Source: Desulfobacteraceae bacterium (GTDB taxonomy: Bacteria; Desulfobacterota; Desulfobacteria; Desulfobacterales; UBA11574). Taken from it: a stretch of DNA of 9,947 bases. A model generated the notes under the pieces. That model was not told the origin of the DNA and did no database searches. It saw only the letters and a program-made list of their open reading frames with translations. Each line of letters opens with the position of its first letter. Position 1 is the first letter of the stretch. Shown one piece after another: positions 1 through 5,908 of this stretch. The translations under genes and the position numbers were made by a program. Location: contig JAOUGB010000049.1 of NCBI GenBank assembly GCA_029857875.1, forward strand, positions 1-9,947, read 5' to 3'.

Positions 1-306
1 AAAAGTCAGCTGGGCCATACTGTGAGATATCCCTGCACAAAGCGAGCTAATTAAAAAGATGATGATGGATATCATATACAGCCTTTTGCTGTTAAACAGG
101 TCACAGAGTTTACCAAAAATGGGAAGGGCCACGGCACGGGCAAAGAGATACACCGAAAATACCCAGCTGTAAAGCTGTATTCCGCCAAGATCCGAAACAA
201 TGGTTGGCATCGCCGCTCCCATTATCAACGTATCAAGAGCGCCGAGAAAAAGCGCAAGCAGCGCGGATAAAATTACATAAATTCGTTTTTTTCCGCTTAT
301 AAGAAT
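1..306 (-). CDS. MFS drug/solute exporter, DHA2 (EmrB/QacA-like), N-terminal part
   Basis: This is the N-terminal portion of a 14-helix major facilitator exporter. The family drives proton-coupled efflux across the inner membrane. Reading down from about 280, the translation gives a basic GKKRIYV stretch, a first hydrophobic helix with the DHA2 signature LDTLIMGAAMPTIVSDLGG, then YSWVFSVYLFARAVALPIFGKLCDLFNSKR, which is the conserved loop 2-3 motif A region (GKLCDLFNSKR), and a further helix running off the left edge. The carboxyl end lies outside the window. The start is uncertain. There is no in-frame ATG, GTG or TTG between an in-frame TGA at 358-360 and helix 1. I placed the start at an ATT (304-306) preceded by GGAG-like bases, but this is only a guess. 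An ATG at 379-381 is in frame but cut off by that TGA. The family call is firm; integrity of the gene is not. Confidence 0.75.
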   Translation of the reverse strand, partial: MLISGKKRIYVILSALLALFLGALDTLIMGAAMPTIVSDLGGIQLYSWVFSVYLFARAVALPIFGKLCDLFNSKRLYMISIIIFLISSLCAGISHSMAQLTF

Positions 307-360
307 CTTTCTTGCTCCATTTCGTTCACTTCCCGACGGAATATTGTCTGGTGAGAATCA

Positions 361-602
361 ATAATCACTCACAAACGCCATAAACACTAACACACCAAAA
401 TCTCACTTTCAATCCATATCCTTATTATGAAAGCCTCCGACTCGTGCAAGATTCAGGTGATCCGATTTTATAAACCTCTTTAAGACGGAAGTTCAGGATA
501 TCATCTTTTATTTTTTTAACTGATGCTTTTTTTAAAAAAAGAATGGACATTGCAACAAAATTCTATTAAAATCACAAATATTCTGCCTGTCCCTGAAAAA
601 TC
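361..602. other. Intergenic spacer between divergent MFS and PilZ genes
   Basis: This 242-bp AT-rich stretch separates a leftward and a rightward gene and should hold both promoters. A TTGCAA box at 550-555 is followed by AT-rich sequence, but no -10 box sits at proper spacing, so I do not call a promoter. Apart from the palindrome at 526-541 and the in-frame ATG at 379-381 discussed under the MFS gene, nothing was recognised. Confidence 0.4.
526..541. repeat. Perfect A/T palindrome upstream of the PilZ gene
   Basis: The sequence CTTTTTTTAAAAAAAG is a 16-base perfect palindrome in the spacer between the MFS fragment and the PilZ gene. It could be a short AT hairpin, a terminator-like element in either direction, or a bent-DNA or regulator site. 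It lies about 60 bases before the PilZ start. No function is demonstrated. Confidence 0.3.
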
Positions 603-968
603 ATGAAAACGAATTCACACAACAATAGCTCACTAGACAGACGGCCTGAATCCAGAACCATATTGGATCGCTATTACAGTGTTGAATTTCGACTACAAGA
701 GACCGGAAATGTCTATCAGTTTAAATTACGGGACATGTCATCGAAAGGATTGGGCATTCTGGTGAGTAAAGATTCTGCAGTATTGAAGCATTTAACGGTA
801 GGAGATACTGTGGATATGAAATATATTCCTCCAGAATCCGCAGGCTCGTCTGAATCCTTAAAAACACAAATCGCACATATTACCCAAAAAGATGAAGAGC
901 CTTTCAAGGGTCATTTTCTCATCGGTCTTTTAATCACAGAAAGAGAGATTATTGATCCCTCGCCCTAA
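603..968 (+). CDS. PilZ domain protein (putative cyclic-di-GMP receptor)
   Basis: A 121-residue single-domain PilZ protein. PilZ domains bind cyclic-di-GMP in the cytoplasm and pass the signal to motility, adhesion or exopolysaccharide machinery. The ligand motifs are visible: an RxxxR element at R14-R18 (RRPESR) near the N terminus, a first beta strand around Y25-L31, then the DxSxxG motif at D44-S46-G49 (RDMSSKGLG). The remainder gives beta strands with a hydrophilic loop at about 76-86. The length is typical for a stand-alone PilZ adaptor. No Shine-Dalgarno is obvious before ATG 603 (upstream bases are CCTGAAAAATC), but no other in-frame start precedes the RxxxR motif. It stands alone on the plus strand, between a divergent MFS gene and the convergent DUF4126 gene, so its output target cannot be inferred from neighbours. 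The family call is confident; the ligand is inferred from motifs. Confidence 0.85.
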   Translation: MKTNSHNNSSLDRRPESRTILDRYYSVEFRLQETGNVYQFKLRDMSSKGLGILVSKDSAVLKHLTVGDTVDMKYIPPESAGSSESLKTQIAHITQKDEEPFKGHFLIGLLITEREIIDPSP

Positions 969-979
969 ACTCCAACTTA

Positions 980-1005
980 AAATAACAATATTATTTAACT
1001 TTTTT
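980..1005 (+). terminator. Weak AT-only hairpin with T-run after PilZ
   Basis: AAATAA (980-985) can pair with TTATTT (991-996) across a five-base loop and is followed after three bases by six Ts (1000-1005). It lies 12 bases after the PilZ stop, so it may end that transcript. The stem has no G-C pairs, so its strength is doubtful. Confidence 0.3.
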
Positions 1006-1027
1006 AAAAAATTCTTCGCTATAGGAG

Positions 1028-1678
1028 TTAAACATCAATCAGTTTGCTGTTCTGCGAAGATTCATCGCCTTTCCCATGTTTGAATAAACGCCCGATATAG
1101 CCAAAGATCTTTTTGATACCCCCCCAAATTTTCGGCAGCAGCCAAATCATCATCCCGATAAAGATGATCATTAAAACCAAGAAAAGCCACGGATAATAAA
1201 GGGCGGCCCAGAGACCGCCAATCACAGCGATATCCTCTGCAATGGAAGCGGTCCAGTTGGTGAACGGCTCAGGTGATGTATTGATGATAACCCTTGAACC
1301 CGACTTAACGGCATGGGCACCCGCGGCCAACCCACCTCCGAGAATGGCGGCTGTCAGGGCAACGGCCGGATTTACATCCCCCACAGCACCGGCCGCCAGG
1401 AGGGCTCCTGCAGGGATGCGGATAAACGTATGAAGTGTATCCCACCCGGTATCCACGCCCGGCATCTTATCGGCAAAAAACTCAACGAAATACATCACCC
1501 CTGCGGCAGTCATAACCATAGGATCTGTAAGAATCTGAAGGCTTGCAGGCAAAGTGATGTTACCGGTTGTCCCAAGCAACCCGAGAACCAAGATGGCAGC
1601 GTATAGATTTATACCGCTGGCCCAGGCAACACCCATGGTCAAAGATATCGTATTCGCCATCTGATCAAGGGGTTCCAT
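1028..1678 (-). CDS. DUF4126 family integral membrane protein
   Basis: A 216-residue inner-membrane protein matching the DUF4126 family, whose function is unknown. Recognisable features are the N-terminal GINLYAA (22-28) in the first hydrophobic segment, a conserved acidic/polar stretch E66-FFADK-MPGVD-TGWD (66-80), and Gly/Ala-rich helices at about 87-125. A strongly hydrophobic helix follows at about 160-182 (YYPWLFLVLMIIFIGMMIW), then an amphipathic basic tail (about 183-203) and a hydrophilic C terminus. The start is supported by GAGGAG at 1689-1694, ten bases upstream of the ATG. It is the last gene of a minus-strand series after the VWA-OmpA lipoprotein, with a 138-bp gap that contains a palindrome and a hairpin, so it may have its own promoter. 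It faces the PilZ gene tail to tail. The family assignment is good by motif; no biochemical role is claimed. Confidence 0.8.
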   Translation of the reverse strand: MEPLDQMANTISLTMGVAWASGINLYAAILVLGLLGTTGNITLPASLQILTDPMVMTAAGVMYFVEFFADKMPGVDTGWDTLHTFIRIPAGALLAAGAVGDVNPAVALTAAILGGGLAAGAHAVKSGSRVIINTSPEPFTNWTASIAEDIAVIGGLWAALYYPWLFLVLMIIFIGMMIWLLPKIWGGIKKIFGYIGRLFKHGKGDESSQNSKLIDV

Positions 1679-1718
1679 TTTACTCTAACTCCTCTCACTG
1701 AAGATCGGCACCGCTCTT

Positions 1719-1746
1719 ACAATATGTCTGATACATGTATCATGAA
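1719..1746 (-). promoter_or_regulatory. Candidate promoter with embedded palindromic operator for DUF4126
   Basis: On the minus strand a TTCATG box (1741-1746) and a TATTGT box (1719-1724) are separated by 16 bases, a weak sigma70-like pair. The 14-base perfect palindrome TGATACATGTATCA (1729-1742) occupies most of the spacer and the edge of the -35 box, a classic operator position. The start of DUF4126 lies about 40 bases downstream. The promoter boxes match consensus poorly; the palindrome itself is exact. Confidence 0.35.
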
Positions 1747-1787
1747 GATGGAGATCGGCAGCCGTTTGCCTTCACTCCATCTTCATG
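1741..1787. repeat. Inverted repeat, 13-bp perfect stem
   Basis: CATGAAGATGGAG (1741-1753) is exactly complementary to CTCCATCTTCATG (1775-1787), with an inner GGCA/TGCC helix (1757-1760 with 1767-1770) inside the loop. It lies 29 bases past the stop of the VWA-OmpA gene on the minus strand. No T-run follows on either strand, so it is not a standard intrinsic terminator. It may stabilise the 3' end of the lipoprotein mRNA or act in regulation of DUF4126. Confidence 0.55.
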
Positions 1788-1816
1788 CATTATGCCCCTA
1801 TAAATCTTTGGGGTTC

Positions 1817-2998
1817 TTATTGAACCGGTGTTAATTCAACCCGCCTGTTTTTGGCCCGGCCTTCCTTTGTTTTATTGCTGGCTGCCGGCTTTGAAAAACC
1901 ATTACCGTGGGTGTTGAGTCGTTGGGGATCAATACCTCTGGAAACGAAATAATCTTTTATCGCTTCGGCCCGTCTTTTAGAAAGGGTTATGTTATACTCT
2001 GCAGTTCCGGTATTGTCTGCATGTCCGTCAATCTCGACCTTGAGGTTCGGATTCTTTTTCAATATCAAAACCGATTCATTGAGCATGGGATATGCTTCAG
2101 ACTTTACTTCTGCGCTGTTAAGATCAAAGAGCACCTTCGCGGCATAGGTCCAGCATCCCCTGGCATCAACCGTGGCTCCCAGAGGCGTATTGGGGCATTG
2201 ATCCAGATTGTCCGGTACACCGTCTTTATCACTGTCCAAGGGTTTTGGTGCCGCTGCTATGGGCGTAGGCTTAGGAGCAGGTTTGCCCAAAAATATGCTT
2301 TCGACAAAACCGGCCAGGCTCGAGGATGTGGCCAGGCTGTCGGCAGTGGATGAAAATCCACAACCGCTTGTTTTGGCAATCTGTTCCAGGATTGCCTTTC
2401 CTCCAGGATCATCTCCCACCTGTACCGTATCGATGCAAAGTCTGTCACCGAACTGGCCTTTTAAGGCCTCGGCAGCTTTCACCGGTGCCTGGTCCATATC
2501 GACCCCATCGCTAACGATAATGATCGCGATAGGACCCTGGGCCGAATTCAAATCTCCACCGGCAGCGGCGATGGCTTTGGCCAGGGGAAGAGAACTATCC
2601 CCACCGGGTCCTTTAACACCGTTTAAGGCTGATTCAAAACCTGAGGTCGAATACGACGTCACCCCATATACCAGCATGGTCGATCTGTCCGGCAAATAGG
2701 CAAAGTGGCCGAATGTTCGGAGTGCGCCGTCATATTTTAATTCCGGAAGCGTCTGGTTCATCGCCGTTAAGAAATTTTTGGCAATGGTCGCTTTGGCTTG
2801 TCCTTGGTATTTATCCGCCATGGTAGAAGATGTGTCCAAGATCACCACAAAATTGTTCACCTTGGGCACATACTGATTCGCCTGAAACGTATATGGTGTA
2901 AAAGCCGGTGCTGTCGTTTGAACCTGCTGGCCTGCACAGCTGATCAGCATGACACTGATTACACCAACAAAGAGCCCTTTAAAAAAATGCTTTTTCAT
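1817..2998 (-). CDS. Outer-membrane lipoprotein with VWA, TSP3 and OmpA-like domains
   Basis: A 393-residue lipoprotein predicted to be anchored by its lipid and to bind peptidoglycan. The signal sequence MKKHFFKGLFVGVISVMLIS ends in a LISC lipobox, with lipidated Cys21. A von Willebrand A domain spans about 48-235: MIDAS-type DTSST at 55-59 in VVILDTSSTM, and IIIVSDGVD with D164 as the third metal-site motif. A Pro/Ala linker (239-253) leads to a thrombospondin type-3 calcium motif DSDKDGVPDNLDQCP (255-269) and a possible C268-C282 pair. The OmpA-like domain (about 286-391) has HADNTG (D328) and NITLSKRRA (R343), the usual diaminopimelate contacts. The start at 2998 is preferred: it has an AGGAGG-rich ribosome site just upstream and gives a proper signal peptide. 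An open frame extends to 3205 but would overlap the MscS gene and place residues before the signal. It lies 58 bp downstream of that gene. VWA suggests a protein-binding role, unknown partner. Confidence 0.9.
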   Translation of the reverse strand: MKKHFFKGLFVGVISVMLISCAGQQVQTTAPAFTPYTFQANQYVPKVNNFVVILDTSSTMADKYQGQAKATIAKNFLTAMNQTLPELKYDGALRTFGHFAYLPDRSTMLVYGVTSYSTSGFESALNGVKGPGGDSSLPLAKAIAAAGGDLNSAQGPIAIIIVSDGVDMDQAPVKAAEALKGQFGDRLCIDTVQVGDDPGGKAILEQIAKTSGCGFSSTADSLATSSSLAGFVESIFLGKPAPKPTPIAAAPKPLDSDKDGVPDNLDQCPNTPLGATVDARGCWTYAAKVLFDLNSAEVKSEAYPMLNESVLILKKNPNLKVEIDGHADNTGTAEYNITLSKRRAEAIKDYFVSRGIDPQRLNTHGNGFSKPAASNKTKEGRAKNRRVELTPVQ

Positions 2999-3000
2999 AT

Positions 3001-3015
3001 CCTCCTCCTCTTTTT
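3001..3015 (-). promoter_or_regulatory. Ribosome binding site fixing the lipoprotein start
   Basis: The minus strand carries a purine run with three GAG/GAGG units (complement of CCTCCTCCTCTTTTT), giving an AGGAGG core about five bases before the ATG at 2996-2998. It decides between this start and longer upstream readings. Confidence 0.75.
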
Positions 3016-3028
3016 TCAATCCTTTATA

Positions 3029-3056
3029 ATTATAATAAAATAACCCCCTGTTTAAA
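3029..3056 (-). promoter_or_regulatory. Possible promoter for the VWA-OmpA lipoprotein
   Basis: On the minus strand a perfect TATAAT (3029-3034) is preceded by TTTAAA (3051-3056) with a 16-base spacer. It lies immediately after the MscS stop codon and about 30 bases before the lipoprotein start. The stretch is very AT-rich, so a chance match is possible; co-transcription with the channel gene is the alternative. Confidence 0.3.
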
Positions 3057-3872
3057 TTACAGTTCATTGTGCCTATACACATGCACATCGCGCTGTGGAA
3101 AGGGTATGCTGATACCCTCGGCGTCGAAGCTTTTTTTAATATTTTCGGTGAGTCCGGAGTAGACACCCCAATAGTTGGCGGCCAATACCCATGGGCGAAC
3201 CGCAAAATTTACACTGCTGTCTGCCAGTTCGATGAGCATGATCGTTGGGGCAGGATCTTTTAAAATGCGTTCCTCTTTTGCCAAAACATCAGATATCACT
3301 TTCTTTGCATGATCAACGTCATCCCCATAACCGATACTGATTACCAGATCAACGCGTCGTGTTCCTTTGGCCGAATAATTCGTAATGTTGCCTGCGGTCA
3401 TGCTGGCATTGGGTATGATGATTGTTTTATTGTCGGGCGTCAGAAGCTGTGTGGTAAAAATATGAATCGCTTCAACGGTTCCTGCAACCCCTGCCCCTTC
3501 AATAAAATCACCGACTTTGAAGGGCCGAAAAATGATCATCAAAAAACCGGCGGCAAAGTTTGCCAACGACCCTTGTAAAGCAAGACCGATGGCGAGGCCG
3601 GCAGCACCGATAACCGCGATAAACGACGTGGTTTGTATCCCAAGCTGTCCGAGAGCTGCCAGAACGACAAATGCCAGCAAAGTAATGTAGATGAGATTGG
3701 CAACAAAGGAGACGATGGTGGGATCAATCCGTCTTTTGTTCATCACTTTTTCTGTTAAAGTGGTCAACATCTTCGCGATCCATCGACCGACGATAACAAC
3801 GGCAATCGCCGCAATGACTTTAAGTCCGTAAATGGTTAACAACGCCCATACTTTTGAAAACAAATCCTCCAT
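3057..3872 (-). CDS. Small-conductance mechanosensitive channel, MscS family
   Basis: A 271-residue inner-membrane channel of the MscS family, which opens under membrane tension to release osmolytes during hypo-osmotic shock. The size is close to E. coli MscS. Three helices are seen: TM1 about 12-33, TM2 about 54-76, and the pore-lining TM3 about 84-116 with the Gly/Ala-packed sequence GAAGLAIGLALQGSLANFAAGF. This is followed by FRPFKVGDFIE, the start of the beta domain, and PDNKTIIIPNASM (146-158), a hallmark of the family. The C-terminal alpha/beta domain ends in the conserved PFPQRDVHVY (258-267). The start is well fixed: GGGAGGTGA at 3876-3884 is nearly a full anti-16S match. The gene is first in the minus-strand run, followed after 58 bp by the VWA-OmpA lipoprotein. 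A candidate promoter lies at 3951-3978. No domain is missing. Confidence 0.93.
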   Translation of the reverse strand: MEDLFSKVWALLTIYGLKVIAAIAVVIVGRWIAKMLTTLTEKVMNKRRIDPTIVSFVANLIYITLLAFVVLAALGQLGIQTTSFIAVIGAAGLAIGLALQGSLANFAAGFLMIIFRPFKVGDFIEGAGVAGTVEAIHIFTTQLLTPDNKTIIIPNASMTAGNITNYSAKGTRRVDLVISIGYGDDVDHAKKVISDVLAKEERILKDPAPTIMLIELADSSVNFAVRPWVLAANYWGVYSGLTENIKKSFDAEGISIPFPQRDVHVYRHNEL

Positions 3873-3875
3873 TTA

Positions 3876-3884
3876 TCACCTCCC
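3876..3884 (-). promoter_or_regulatory. Strong Shine-Dalgarno of the MscS gene
   Basis: GGGAGGTGA on the minus strand, three bases from the ATG when counted from the last A. It is an extended match to the 3' end of 16S rRNA, suggesting efficient translation. Confidence 0.75.
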
Positions 3885-3950
3885 TTAATAGATTAAAGTT
3901 CACTACATGATTGTTTTGCTGTCTGGGGAAAATTATATTTATGGGATCAG

Positions 3951-3978
3951 AATATAACCTTTTTAGTACTTAACGCAA
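3951..3978 (-). promoter_or_regulatory. Candidate sigma70 promoter for the MscS gene
   Basis: TTGCGT (-35, 3973-3978) and TATATT (-10, 3951-3956) on the minus strand are 16 bases apart and would give a leader of roughly 70 bases before the MscS start. The boxes are fair matches in an AT-rich region; no operator is recognised. Confidence 0.4.
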
Positions 3979-4228
3979 TATATATGCCATTTGTATCAGA
4001 ATTAATCACTCTTCGTCACTTTCAGATCAACAAAACCAGAAAGTGATTATATATGTCGTAAAGTCAGTTGGTTATTGGGTTTATAGTTTTCTTGATCTAA
4101 GAAGAATAAAAAGTGGGACAGTAAGAGGAAATATCAAATCAATTGTTTTAATATTATCAATATATTAATCCGATTTACATGCTTTTTTGTGATAACTATG
4201 CTCGTAAAAACATCATTTTTTTGATCCA

Positions 4229-4263
4229 AGAATTGTCTCACTCTGATTTCATGAGACAATTCT
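4229..4263. repeat. 12-bp perfect inverted repeat downstream of ALDH
   Basis: AGAATTGTCTCA (4229-4240) pairs with TGAGACAATTCT (4252-4263) across an 11-base loop. It lies about 40 bases past the ALDH stop (minus strand), the place for a terminator. The minus strand after the stem has an A-run rather than an immediate T-run; TTTTT comes some 20 bases later. It is best described as a 3'-end hairpin that may act as a terminator or RNA-stability element. Confidence 0.45.
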
Positions 4264-4301
4264 GTATCAATATTCGTTTATCCACATTTCTCATAAACGA
4301 T

Positions 4302-5570
4302 TCATGGTTTCTGCGACGTCTCTATGCTTAGGAGTTTTGGCCCCTGCTTTAGAATAAATTTTTCATCGATGGTTTCCCAGATCCATCCAGAATAACCATA
4401 ACCACCCACCGGCTTGTTGACAAAAGCACCTTTCCAGGACTCCGATCGCCCCTGATTCACCCCCACGGTACCGAATAATCCAAAAACCATTTTATCCACA
4501 GGATGGCAATACGGTTCGCCGACAAGTTCATCACCGAAATTGACGGCCTTGTCATCTCCATAAACAGAAGCTCTCAGTCCATAACGATTTTCCCGGGCCA
4601 TGCGAAGCGCTTCATCCTTATTCTGAAACGAACAGATATAGCTCACCGGTCCAAAGATCTCCTCTCGCATGCCCAGCATGTCCTGGGTGGCACCCACCAC
4701 CACCGTGGGATACACCAAATGACCGTCAATACGTCCGCCGAGGACAACCCGAGCGCCTTTATCCACGGCATCCTTTAACTGGGCCTTGATATTTGCTATG
4801 GCTCGAGCACTGGCCACCGGTCCCATCTGGGTATCAGGATCAGCAGGATCCCCGATTTTAACTTGACGGCTCAACTCAACAAACCGCTCCACAAAGGCAT
4901 CATGAAGAGATTCATGCACATAGACGCGCTCCGGGGCCGTGCAGGTCTGCCCGGCATAGATGTATTTGGAAAAAGCGAGTTCTTTTGCCGCAGCCTCCAG
5001 GTCGGCCTCTGGAAGAACAATGAAGGGATCTTTTCCCGGTCCTTCGAAAATAAACTTCTTGCCGAATTTCTTAACTGAATTTTGGTAACCAAGCGCATGA
5101 TCATCGGAACCAAAGAGACATATGGCGGGTATGTTCGAATTTGACATGGCATTTTCGAGGAAACTTCTTCCATCGGCATATTCAAAACAAATGGCGTCGC
5201 CGAATATCGGTTTATAAAGGGATTCCAAAAAACGGGAAATATCAGACCCCCTTGTTGCAAATTTCACTTTTACACGATTGCCAACAAGGAATATGGAAAT
5301 AATGGCTGTGTTCAACCAAGCGCTGCCGTTATACGGCAGCAACAGGGCAATCTCCTGGTCAGGGCGGCAAATGGGCTGTCGTTTGGAAAAAACCGCAACC
5401 ATCTCCTCAAAACCTCTCAGGTTGTCCAAATTCATGTCCACTTCTATACGACATTCTCTGATGGTAAAGCCGGCATCTTTCACGGCAGTTTCGATCAGTT
5501 GATCTCGATTGGCGGATATCGCCTTGATTAATTGATGAACTTTTTCCAGTCTTTTTTCAATCCTTTTCAT
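4302..5570 (-). CDS. Divergent aldehyde dehydrogenase superfamily protein
   Basis: A 422-residue cytoplasmic ALDH-fold protein; the family oxidises aldehydes (or acyl semialdehydes) to acids with NAD(P)+. The catalytic cysteine is C210 in YAGQTCTAPERVYVH and the general-base glutamate is E176 in FEGPGKDPFIV. The cofactor/transition-state region is altered: PYN (79-81) stands in for the usual PWN, and VKVKFATRG (100-108) for the usual KPSE-type stretch. The C-terminal half is orthodox: GPV (250-252), EEIFGPV (303-309) with E304, and a terminal GYSG region (392-395). It is shorter than the usual 470-500 residues because the N-terminal arm is missing. The start cannot move upstream, since a TAA directly precedes the ATG and AGGAG lies at 5578-5582. 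The substrate is unknown. It is transcribed away from the thioesterase gene and stands alone on its strand here. Superfamily call firm; catalytic activity likely but not certain. Confidence 0.85.
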   Translation of the reverse strand: MKRIEKRLEKVHQLIKAISANRDQLIETAVKDAGFTIRECRIEVDMNLDNLRGFEEMVAVFSKRQPICRPDQEIALLLPYNGSAWLNTAIISIFLVGNRVKVKFATRGSDISRFLESLYKPIFGDAICFEYADGRSFLENAMSNSNIPAICLFGSDDHALGYQNSVKKFGKKFIFEGPGKDPFIVLPEADLEAAAKELAFSKYIYAGQTCTAPERVYVHESLHDAFVERFVELSRQVKIGDPADPDTQMGPVASARAIANIKAQLKDAVDKGARVVLGGRIDGHLVYPTVVVGATQDMLGMREEIFGPVSYICSFQNKDEALRMARENRYGLRASVYGDDKAVNFGDELVGEPYCHPVDKMVFGLFGTVGVNQGRSESWKGAFVNKPVGGYGYSGWIWETIDEKFILKQGPKLLSIETSQKP

Positions 5571-5634
5571 TTACTTTCTCCTAATCGATAGATTTTGTTT
5601 TAATGTGCTCCAAAGGTTCTGAATAAAGACATAT

Positions 5635-5646
5635 GTTTAATTAAAC
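5635..5646. promoter_or_regulatory. 12-bp perfect palindrome upstream of ALDH
   Basis: GTTTAATTAAAC is a perfect palindrome 65 bases before the ALDH start, in its probable promoter region. It has the size and symmetry of a dimeric regulator site, but AT-only cores arise by chance in such sequence and no regulator is encoded nearby. Confidence 0.25.
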
Positions 5647-5662
5647 GTCTCGTATTTCTATA

Positions 5663-5689
5663 ACCTAAAGAGAATATTAGGTGTTTTTT
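5663..5689 (+). terminator. Terminator-like hairpin with T6 run on plus strand
   Basis: ACCTAA (5663-5668) pairs with TTAGGT (5677-5682) and is followed by G and six Ts (5684-5689). This is the shape of a weak intrinsic terminator on the plus strand, yet no plus-strand gene precedes it. It may end a short untranslated transcript or be chance. Confidence 0.3.
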
Positions 5690-5717
5690 GAGGCTTTAAC
5701 GCTTGCCTCGAATATGA

Positions 5718-5823
5718 AACAATGGAATCGTGGTTTTAAAAAGTATATTATCCATTTTCAATTTTATCTTAAACACAGATTTTACCATTAACCCAGAAAC
5801 CATTATTCCAACATTCCATTGTT
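5718..5823. repeat. Inverted-repeat element with internal 8-base quasi-repeats
   Basis: AACAATGGAAT (5718-5728) and its exact complement ATTCCATTGTT (5813-5823) flank about 84 bases. Next to and overlapping the right arm are three 8-base near-repeats: ATTATTCC (5802-5809), AACATTCC (5810-5817) and ATTGTTCT (5818-5825). The structure resembles a small non-coding interspersed repeat or a decayed miniature element. I saw no transposase and no clear target-site duplication, and the element's family is not recognised. Confidence 0.4.
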
Positions 5824-5908
5824 CTCCCGCTATATACCTGGATGAACTGAGCGAACGAACTTGTACCAAATCCGTTTCAAAAGTCATCCGTTTTTTAAGA
5901 GTTCCTTC

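Larger units (their letters stand above)
3885..4301. other. AT-rich intergenic spacer between MscS and ALDH genes
   Basis: About 420 bp with no credible gene on either strand; frames are short and lack ribosome sites. It holds the MscS promoter candidate, an 8-bp inverted repeat TCACTTTC/GAAAGTGA (4016-4023 with 4039-4046) around a 15-base A-rich loop, and the 12-bp inverted repeat at 4229-4263. The rest is featureless AT-rich sequence; a small RNA cannot be excluded. Confidence 0.4.

Noticed and set aside
325..381. Selenocysteine recoding of the in-frame TGA at the MFS 5' end
   Set aside because: A tiny TTCC-GTCG-GGAA hairpin lies about 20 bases after the TGA with GT in its loop, as a bacterial SECIS might, but the stem is only four pairs. 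The ATG has no ribosome site, and Sec at this position of an MFS protein has no known role.
2208..2699. 163-codon plus-strand open frame
   Set aside because: It is antisense to the VWA domain coding region and shows no recognisable motif or ribosome site.
2999..3205. N-terminal extension of the VWA-OmpA lipoprotein
   Set aside because: It overlaps the MscS gene, lacks a ribosome site and would put about 69 residues before a clear lipoprotein signal that has its own strong ribosome site.
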